64,000 nt of DNA from Flaviaestuariibacter sp. (GTDB taxonomy: Bacteria > Bacteroidota > Bacteroidia > Chitinophagales > Chitinophagaceae), in the NCBI GenBank assembly GCA_025963645.1, contig JAOQAI010000017.1, positions 186,001 to 250,000 on the forward strand. Reading direction: 5' to 3'. Both the position numbers and the translations under genes were made by a program. The notes beneath the pieces are model-generated. The model saw nothing but the letters and a program-made list of their open reading frames with translations. It did not search any database and was not told the origin of the DNA. This document shows, one piece after another, positions 58,707 to 64,000 of this stretch (position 1 is the first letter of the stretch; each line of letters opens with the position of its first letter).

Positions 58707-59405
58707 TTATTGAGAAGTATTTAATAGCCCTATGAGGGTTTTGGGATGCTTTTTTAACGGTTGTTCTTCGACGGTTGCAGGTTCATCCGCTGCCGCATTA
58801 TACACAGGGCGCCGTAGAAAGCTATACGCAGGCTTTGTCGCTTCATTCAAGGTTTCTGCTGGCCATACGATCCTGCGCAGCTCGTTGGTATGAGCGATGC
58901 GAAAGCGTGGTTTGGGAATGCTTGTAATTACGGTTTCGGTAGACAGTGAAGGTATCGCAGAACCGGTAGCAGGAAATGAATCCGTGGCTATAGCCAAAGT
59001 AGTTTCTTTTGCCAAATCCGCTGCTGGTAACGCTTTGGCGGCTACCCTAAACAAAACGCTTTTTACCGGACGGCCTGTTTTCTTTTCTGTCAGGCCAATG
59101 TTTTTGCCAATTGTTGTAGCCACTATTACTGGTGTCTGTACGCCCTTCTTTGGTTTCGATTCCGCCATCACTGCTTTGGACTTGTCACCTTTTTGTATGA
59201 AGAACCAGGTAGCGGTAAGGGAGAGCAATAAAACCGCGGCTGCCCACCAGCGGCTGACGGTGCGGCGCTTTTGTGCCGGTTGCAGGTGTGCTTCCAGCTT
59301 TTCCCATACAGCCGGCTGGTTAAACCGGAATCCATCGGGCAGGGAAGCCAAACCTTCCAGCTTTTGTGCGGCGTTATTATTTTGAACCCATTCTTCGGAA
59401 TGCAT
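58707..59405 (-). CDS. Single-pass membrane protein, putative anti-sigma factor
   Basis: The 232-residue protein has a cytoplasmic N-terminus of about 50 residues (MHSEEWVQNNNAAQKLEGLASLPDGF), one membrane helix (WWAAAVLLLSLTATWFFI) and a long periplasmic part rich in Ala, Lys and Thr. It overlaps the sigma gene by 29 bp. Position and topology fit an anti-sigma factor, but no ZAS zinc motif or FecR domain is visible. I treat the role as a likely inference. Confidence 0.7.
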   Translation of the reverse strand: MHSEEWVQNNNAAQKLEGLASLPDGFRFNQPAVWEKLEAHLQPAQKRRTVSRWWAAAVLLLSLTATWFFIQKGDKSKAVMAESKPKKGVQTPVIVATTIGKNIGLTEKKTGRPVKSVLFRVAAKALPAADLAKETTLAIATDSFPATGSAIPSLSTETVITSIPKPRFRIAHTNELRRIVWPAETLNEATKPAYSFLRRPVYNAAADEPATVEEQPLKKHPKTLIGLLNTSQ

Positions 59406-59934
59406 AGTCGCTGTTTGAACTGATTAATAATTGTTGCAGCATCGCTTTCGCCTTGCTTAACTGCGATCGGGATGTGCCTTCGCTGATGCCCAACTGTTCG
59501 CTGATCTCTTTGTGCGAATACTTTTCGATGGCATATAAGTTAAACACGGTGCGGTAGCCTGTTGGCAACTGCGTGATCAGCTTAAAGATCTCTTCGGCAC
59601 TAAGATGAGCCAACACTTCTTCATCTATGGCAATCTCCGTAGCCTCGTCCAGCGCAACCTGTAAAAAACTATGGTGCCGCAGGTGCATCAGGCATTGGCT
59701 GACCATGATCTTCCTTATCCAGCCTACCGTGGCGGCTTCGTTTACATACTGGAACTGCGGAAGGGTGTCAAAGCATTTCAGGAATCCATTCATCATTACT
59801 TCCTCTGCCGCTTCGTCGGATCGTACGTAGCGCCTGCACAGGAGGAACATGGATACCGCATACCTATCATATAGATATTTCTGCGCGGTAACGCTTCCCC
59901 TTTTACATTCCTTGAGCAGTTGTTCCAGTTCCAT
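59377..59934 (-). CDS. ECF-type RNA polymerase sigma-70 factor
   Basis: The 185 residues carry sigma region 2 (KYLYDRYAVSMFLLCRRYVRSDEAAEEVMMNGFLKCF) and region 4 with a helix-turn-helix (YSHKEISEQLGISEGTSRSQLSKAKAML). Regions 1 and 3 are absent, as in ECF sigma factors. It heads a three-gene operon and overlaps the putative anti-sigma gene. It should direct transcription of its own operon, although I could not define its target promoter from a single copy. Confidence 0.92.
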   Translation of the reverse strand: MELEQLLKECKRGSVTAQKYLYDRYAVSMFLLCRRYVRSDEAAEEVMMNGFLKCFDTLPQFQYVNEAATVGWIRKIMVSQCLMHLRHHSFLQVALDEATEIAIDEEVLAHLSAEEIFKLITQLPTGYRTVFNLYAIEKYSHKEISEQLGISEGTSRSQLSKAKAMLQQLLISSNSDYAFRRMGSK

Positions 59935-60021
59935 TTGCCGTGTGTACTAAGATAAATGCTATTTGTTGGTAAGGCGTTGCCTTGCGGGCAAGATTTATTT
60001 GCCACGGCTGCTGGATGACAT

Positions 60022-60050
60022 AAAAAAAGCTCCTGATTAAGGAGCTTTTT
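60022..60050 (-). terminator. Terminator of the PfkB kinase gene
   Basis: AAAAAGCTCC / GGAGCTTTTT with a short loop TGATTAA forms a perfect stem. On the minus strand it ends in a T run just after the kinase stop. Confidence 0.9.
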
Positions 60051-60066
60051 AATGTATATATATCGC

Positions 60067-60990
60067 TTATACCAGTTCAATATCAAAGTTCACCAGCTCC
60101 TGGAACTGGCGGATACGACCATCGATATCTTCCTTTGTCAAAGTGCGCAGACGCTCCGTGCCGAATTTCTCCACGCAGAATGAAGCCATGGCAGAACCAA
60201 CGATGATAGCGGTCTTCATGTTCTCGAAAGAAATATCTTTAGTGCGAACGATATGCCCGATAAAGCCACCTGCAAACGTATCGCCGGCGCCGGTTGGGTC
60301 AAACACATCTTCCAATGGAAGTGCTGGTGCAAAGAATACATTGTCGCCGTGGAATAGCAAAGCGCCGTGCTCACCCTTTTTGATGATCAGGTATTTAGGT
60401 CCCATGGTCATGATCTTCTTGGCGGCTTTCACCAGCGAATATTCATGGCTCAATTCACGGGCTTCGCTGTCGTTCACCATCAGCACGTCCACTTCTTTCA
60501 GCACCTTCTTCAGGTCGTCGAGGGCGATCTCCATCCAGAAGTTCATGGTATCCATCACCACCAGTTTGGGGCGGTTTTTTAATTGCTGAATCACTTGCAA
60601 TTGCACGGCTGGTACGAGGTTGCCCAGCATCAGGAACTCGCAGTCCTGGTAACTGTCGGGCACCTTGGGTTCAAAGTTAGCTAACACGTTCAGCTGTGTT
60701 TCAATGGTGTCCCGGGTGTTCATGTCCATGTGGTATTTACCACTCCAGAAGAACGACTTTTCGTCCTGCTTGATCTGTACACCTTCGAGGTTTACGCCGC
60801 GGGCTTCCAGCGCCTGCAGTTCTTCTTTCGGGAAATCATAACCTACTACAGAGATCTGCTTGATCTCCCTGGCAAAATTGGAAGCGCTCCAGGCGATATA
60901 AGTAGCGGCGCCACCAATGATGCGATCGCTTTTTCCAAAAGGGGTTTCAATAGCATCAAAGGCCATAGAGCCGACAACGAGAAGAGACAT
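60067..60990 (-). CDS. PfkB family sugar/nucleoside kinase
   Basis: The 307-residue protein begins MSLLVVGSMAFDAIETPFG and has the N-terminal GGAATYIAWSASNF segment. The catalytic DPTGAGDTFAGGFIGH lies near residue 235, the second PfkB signature with the base Asp. Substrate residues point to no single sugar, so ribokinase, adenosine kinase or another sugar kinase remains open. It stands alone between two terminators. Confidence 0.92.
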   Translation of the reverse strand: MSLLVVGSMAFDAIETPFGKSDRIIGGAATYIAWSASNFAREIKQISVVGYDFPKEELQALEARGVNLEGVQIKQDEKSFFWSGKYHMDMNTRDTIETQLNVLANFEPKVPDSYQDCEFLMLGNLVPAVQLQVIQQLKNRPKLVVMDTMNFWMEIALDDLKKVLKEVDVLMVNDSEARELSHEYSLVKAAKKIMTMGPKYLIIKKGEHGALLFHGDNVFFAPALPLEDVFDPTGAGDTFAGGFIGHIVRTKDISFENMKTAIIVGSAMASFCVEKFGTERLRTLTKEDIDGRIRQFQELVNFDIELV

Positions 60991-61125
60991 AACTGATTTT
61001 TGATTTAATATTTAAGATTGCAGGTTGATTAATGTGCAACTGCCAGACGGATTTGAAAGGCGTGCAAACCTACGGAATTAGAAGGGATTTAGAAAGGAAG
61101 CGCACCTTTTGTGAAAGGTTAAATG

Positions 61126-61159
61126 CGAAAAAGGCAGCACTTCCGTACTGCCTTTTTTT
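61126..61159 (-). terminator. Terminator of the barrel gene at 61176
   Basis: AAAAAGGCAG / CTGCCTTTTT with a 10-base loop gives a perfect stem and T run on the minus strand, right after the stop codon. Confidence 0.9.
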
Positions 61160-61175
61160 CTGTAGCCCCAATTTA

Positions 61176-61922
61176 TTAAAACCGGAAACCTATCGTGATG
61201 CCGCCGCGGTAGCCGGGCAGGAAGCCTTTGTACTCGGTTGTAACGGTTTTGTTACTCATGTTGGCATCTACCTCTATCTTCTTACCGATCAGGGGAATGT
61301 CATTTGTAATATCCTTGATTTCCTGCTCGGCTTTTTGCTCGTCGAGCATGTCCCAGGGAATGCTGGATTTAATGTCTTTCAGTTCCATAGTATGCTTTGC
61401 GCTGCTGCCCTCCAGTCCAAGGATCAAAAAGTCCAATGTAACCCGCTTTGCAATAATGGCCTGCGCACCCAATTGAAAACCGCCACCAACGCCAGAGTAT
61501 TTGCTGGTCAATAAAAAGTCAGCGGTTTGCCCTTCCAGTTGTACATCTTTCAGCACGGTGCCCATCTCATTCTTTGTGTATTTTAAATAGGGTTCAAAGT
61601 AAAAGCCGCTCATTGTCTTTTTGCCCATATACAGGCGATAGCCTACCATAGCGGAGGTGGTCTTTGTCTTCAGCTCTGAATCTTTCTCATCAATGTCGAA
61701 GTTGAAGGTTTTTTCCACCGGGATACCAATGCCCACCGTCACGGAGCGCTTGTTCTTGAAGTTGTACTCGCCAAAAAGCGATAGCTTACCGGCCATGAGG
61801 CTGGTGGGGTTCCATTTGACAGCAGCAAAGGATTTGAGGCCCGGAGTTTTTTCTTTGTCTTCCTGGGCAGAAGCAAGAGATACACATCCGAAAAGGAGGA
61901 GTGCTAACAGAATTTTTTTCAT
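61176..61922 (-). CDS. Outer-membrane beta-barrel protein (DUF3575-like)
   Basis: The 248-residue protein has a signal peptide (MKKILLALLLFGCVSLASAQ), then FAAVKWNPTSLMAGKLSLFGEYNF, a pattern seen in DUF3575-like small barrels, followed by alternating strands and the final GITIGFRF, which ends in Phe as expected. Its promoter is one of the best in the window. Function unknown; structural or porin-like role is a guess. Confidence 0.8.
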   Translation of the reverse strand: MKKILLALLLFGCVSLASAQEDKEKTPGLKSFAAVKWNPTSLMAGKLSLFGEYNFKNKRSVTVGIGIPVEKTFNFDIDEKDSELKTKTTSAMVGYRLYMGKKTMSGFYFEPYLKYTKNEMGTVLKDVQLEGQTADFLLTSKYSGVGGGFQLGAQAIIAKRVTLDFLILGLEGSSAKHTMELKDIKSSIPWDMLDEQKAEQEIKDITNDIPLIGKKIEVDANMSNKTVTTEYKGFLPGYRGGITIGFRF

Positions 61923-61946
61923 AATAAAAGCAGTTTAGGTTGATTG

Positions 61947-61977
61947 TAAAACTATAATAATAAAGTTGACCCACAAA
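61947..61977 (-). promoter_or_regulatory. Promoter of the barrel gene at 61922 (TTTG / TAGTTTTA)
   Basis: On the minus strand TTTG (61977-61974) and TAGTTTTA (61954-61947) are 19 bp apart, close to the TTTG/TAnnTTTG consensus except for the final base. Transcription would start about 15-20 nt before the ATG. Confidence 0.6.
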
Positions 61978-62066
61978 TACCCGCCAGCGGATATTTTATC
62001 CAGGCTTCAACGCCTGTTTCCTCATCGCAATCAGGACCTTTTTTTATAACAATGCAAGGGTGTACA

Positions 62067-62675
62067 CTAACGGGTGTAACTAACTAACTCCAATGACTGC
62101 TTCTTAAACACATTCGATGCCGGCCCTGCTGCTTTTTGATCGTAAGTATTAAACTTCACGAGCACAGCTCCCGAAGTGGTAAACCAGAATTCATCTTCCA
62201 GGCTGTTAGTGTCATGTCCTTCTACCATGTAGGTGCCGGTAAAGGCGCCGGCAGGTACGGTTACCGATTCATTGATATTCTTAACCGTGCAGGTGCCATA
62301 TACATAAGGATAGGTTTCATTCACAGTAGCCGGGTACTTGAACCATAAGCTCGTAGCGGTCCCTGGATAAGGCAGGTACCACCAGCCATCAGTGTTTTTG
62401 CGCAGGGCGATGACCGGTTGCATAGTGGATTGATCGACCATGTTGAGCCAGGTGGCCCCGCCCAGGGTCACTTCCACTCCCTTAAGTGTCATATTAACGG
62501 AGCCAATGGTGGCGCCGGCTTCGTTGTACTGCGTCACTTTATATACCCAGGTGCTGTTGGCGCGGGGATCGGTGCCGTTGGTGGTGCCGCCGTTACTATC
62601 GTCATCGTCATTTCTATCACAGGCAGAGAAAAAAAGGCATAATACCGTCAGTGGCATTAAAAATGTTGCTTTCAT
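62067..62675 (-). CDS. Small lipoprotein of unknown function
   Basis: The 202-residue protein has an SPII signal with lipobox FFSAC and then DRNDDDDSNGG, an acidic linker after the lipid anchor of the kind that helps export to the surface in Bacteroidota (LES-type). A beta-rich domain follows (STWVYKVTQYNEAGATIGSVNM, WWYLPYPGTATSLWFKYPA). No catalytic motif is visible. It is 42 bp from the next gene on the same strand. Confidence 0.8.
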   Translation of the reverse strand: MKATFLMPLTVLCLFFSACDRNDDDDSNGGTTNGTDPRANSTWVYKVTQYNEAGATIGSVNMTLKGVEVTLGGATWLNMVDQSTMQPVIALRKNTDGWWYLPYPGTATSLWFKYPATVNETYPYVYGTCTVKNINESVTVPAGAFTGTYMVEGHDTNSLEDEFWFTTSGAVLVKFNTYDQKAAGPASNVFKKQSLELVSYTR

Positions 62676-62717
62676 GATTTTTTATTTTGATTAGTGATTT
62701 GAAAGTGTAGCAAGGAT

Positions 62718-63689
62718 CTATTTTGATTTTGGGTAGCTCTCAACAGAGATATGACCTATATGATACATCAGCTTTTTCTTTTCCCATTCATAAGGCAGGT
62801 TAATGTCGAAGGAGGCAAACCGCGTTGAGATAGGAATATCCGGTTGCTGGTATTGATAGATCAACTCATCGTTCACCATGAACCGTACTGTATTGAATTC
62901 ATCCTTTGAGATAGCCAGTTCATTCCAACCGCCCTCTGTCCAGGATTTGATCCTGCCTGACTTCAATTTATTCTTAGTGCTCTTGCAATTATTGCAGCGG
63001 TCGGTGAGATCATATTCCCCACGGTCATTTATAGAGACCACGGTCTTATCATCACCATTGGTATAATTGTATTGGGTGCTGAATTCAATCGGGAGTTTTT
63101 CAGAACCGGAAACCCGCTTGATCCACAGCCTTACGCCCCTGCTGAATTCATATAAGTAAGCATCCGGATCTGAAGTAAAGACGGGAGCACAATAAAGCAG
63201 TTTTTCGAAAACAGGAACAGGAATGCCATCGGCCAGGTTGTTCTTCACCAGCTCAACAACGTTGCTACATTCACCATCCTTATTTTTATACTTTTCCCAG
63301 TCGATATTGCCTTTTCCCCCAAAGTTGTCGTAAAGCCGGATGGTGTCTTTTGGATAAACCGGCCGCAGGTAACTGAGTTCCGATTCGTTTTTATAATGTG
63401 ATCGATTGGTTCCCGCAGGACGGAACCGGCAATAGCCATCTATCCAGATCTCACCTTTTGCGTTAGGGCTTTTCTTCGGTTCTTTGAACTCGGTTGGCGA
63501 TTCATGCTTCGCCTGCGGGGGAGGCGTATTCCCTTGCGCTTTCATTCGGTCGATTTTATATTTCTCCGCATCGAAATACTGACCGCCACCACTTTTATTG
63601 ACCATGCCCGCCTGGGTTTGGGCGATGACAGCAACAAAAAGAGGTGAGAATGAAAAGAGAATAAGGGATAGAAGAATAGATTTTCTCAT
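62718..63689 (-). CDS. Exported protein of unknown function, cysteine-containing
   Basis: The ATG at 63689 (MRKSILLSLILFSFSPLFVAVIAQ) begins a signal peptide; the 425-codon track ORF runs backwards into the regulator gene and its first 102 residues are spurious. The mature protein has 299 residues with an Asp-rich beta domain: KGEIWIDGYCRFRP, DGECSNVVELVKN and DLTDRCNNCKSTKNKLKSGR. It has four or more cysteines that could form disulfides. I do not recognise a family. An inverted repeat touches its start codon. Confidence 0.75.
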   Translation of the reverse strand: MRKSILLSLILFSFSPLFVAVIAQTQAGMVNKSGGGQYFDAEKYKIDRMKAQGNTPPPQAKHESPTEFKEPKKSPNAKGEIWIDGYCRFRPAGTNRSHYKNESELSYLRPVYPKDTIRLYDNFGGKGNIDWEKYKNKDGECSNVVELVKNNLADGIPVPVFEKLLYCAPVFTSDPDAYLYEFSRGVRLWIKRVSGSEKLPIEFSTQYNYTNGDDKTVVSINDRGEYDLTDRCNNCKSTKNKLKSGRIKSWTEGGWNELAISKDEFNTVRFMVNDELIYQYQQPDIPISTRFASFDINLPYEWEKKKLMYHIGHISVESYPKSK

Positions 63690-63691
63690 GA

Positions 63692-63715
63692 CAGATAATT
63701 TATAGCAATTATCTG
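63692..63715. promoter_or_regulatory. Inverted repeat CAGATAATT-TATAGC-AATTATCTG before the 63689 gene
   Basis: A perfect 9-bp inverted repeat with a 6-base centre ends two bases before the ATG at 63689. It could be an operator for the LuxR-type regulator gene next to it, or an mRNA hairpin that masks the start codon. Confidence 0.5.
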
Positions 63716-63756
63716 CCATGCACGTAAGACTAAAAATGTGAAAAAAGTAGTAGTCG

Positions 63757-64000
63757 CTACCGAAATCCTGCCTTCCGCAAGGCTTCGCTGCGGTTGTGCG
63801 CATGCAGCTTTTCGTAGATGTTGCGGATATGCGTACGAACCGTTTCAATGGAAAGAAAAAGCGTTGCGGCGATCTCTTTGTAGCTAAAGCCTTTGGAAAG
63901 ATATTCCAGCACTTCTTTCTCCCGTCCGGAGAGGTTCTCTTGCGGGTCGAGATAGATATAATCGTCCTGGAAAGTGGCCACCACCTTACGGGCAATCTGG
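63757..64000 (-). CDS. LuxR/NarL-type response regulator, C-terminal DNA-binding part
   Basis: The frame is open to the window edge (...QIARKVVATFQDDYIYL), so the N-terminal part, presumably a receiver domain, lies outside. The visible 80 residues contain the LuxR HTH: LSGREKEVLEYLSKGFSYKEIAATLFLSIETVRTHIRNIYEKL. The track start at 63984 is an internal GTG. It probably belongs to a two-component system whose kinase is outside. The gene upstream on the map has a palindrome at its start codon. Confidence 0.9.
   Translation of the reverse strand, partial: QIARKVVATFQDDYIYLDPQENLSGREKEVLEYLSKGFSYKEIAATLFLSIETVRTHIRNIYEKLHAHNRSEALRKAGFR

Noticed and set aside
1-64000. tRNA, rRNA, riboswitch or prophage genes
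   Set aside because: I looked for tRNA-like T-loops, rRNA motifs, integrases and phage structural genes and saw none that I could support.

Overview
The window looks like a chromosomal segment of a Bacteroidota bacterium, most likely a Chitinophagaceae-type member of the order Chitinophagales. The clues are gldD and gldE next to ssb and mutY, a RicT/PSP1 protein beside holB, many SPII lipoproteins and beta-barrel proteins, almost no Shine-Dalgarno sequences, and promoter candidates of the Bacteroidota type (TTTG, about 19 bp, TAnnTTTG; best before purH and the gene at 61922). Family-level placement is an inference. I saw no tRNA, rRNA, CRISPR array, IS transposase or prophage.

Layout. 1-2379 is the C-terminal part of an M16 zinc peptidase. 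2.7-10.2 kb (minus strand) holds ricT, holB, a glutathione peroxidase, a beta-helix lipoprotein, comF and radA. 10.7-16.2 kb is mixed small genes: a YugP-like protease, a zf-TFIIB protein, a DUF4846 lipoprotein, two TonB-C proteins (one frameshifted), a PP2A-like phosphatase overlapping an orphan antitoxin-like gene, and an AT-rich membrane protein. 16.4-27.5 kb (plus) carries a UvrD helicase-nuclease fusion, a GxxExxY gene inside 37-bp inverted repeats, a Big_5 lipoprotein, a frameshifted MFS transporter, comEC, purH with a translated repeat insertion, and an EamA transporter. 27.5-37.0 kb (minus) carries a polysaccharide deacetylase, lutB, a YgiT/DUF4258 toxin-antitoxin-like pair, DUF3109, a TPR protein, then gldD-gldE-ssb-mutY. 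HU, a TPR protein, a 30-residue mS38/COX24-like protein and RNase G follow on the plus strand. 40.8-43.7 kb is a GH3/beta-lactamase fusion for wall recycling.

43.8-47.6 kb is the most accessory-looking part. It is an AT-rich island with an OmpA-like gene and a caspase-TPR gene in divergent orientation around a perfect inverted repeat, the caspase gene being cut by an in-frame amber codon. Next come a decayed prolyl-oligopeptidase tail, a minisatellite of fifteen exact 21-bp units, and a frameshifted conserved hypothetical gene. 47.8-55.6 kb holds VOC, DUF1624, esterase, membrane, prolyl oligopeptidase, lipoprotein and DUF4142 genes. 55.7-57.5 kb is a scar joining a decapitated outer-membrane receptor (minus) to an internal piece of a metallophosphoesterase/BamA-type gene (plus). 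57.5-59.9 kb is an ECF sigma/putative anti-sigma/barrel operon. The rest holds a PfkB kinase, barrel and lipoprotein genes and the C-terminal end of a LuxR-type regulator.

Five loci are interrupted by one-base shifts or a stop codon (about 13114, 22090, 45431, 47502, 57013). Whether this is genuine decay, phase variation or consensus error cannot be decided from sequence alone. It is the first thing to check with reads.
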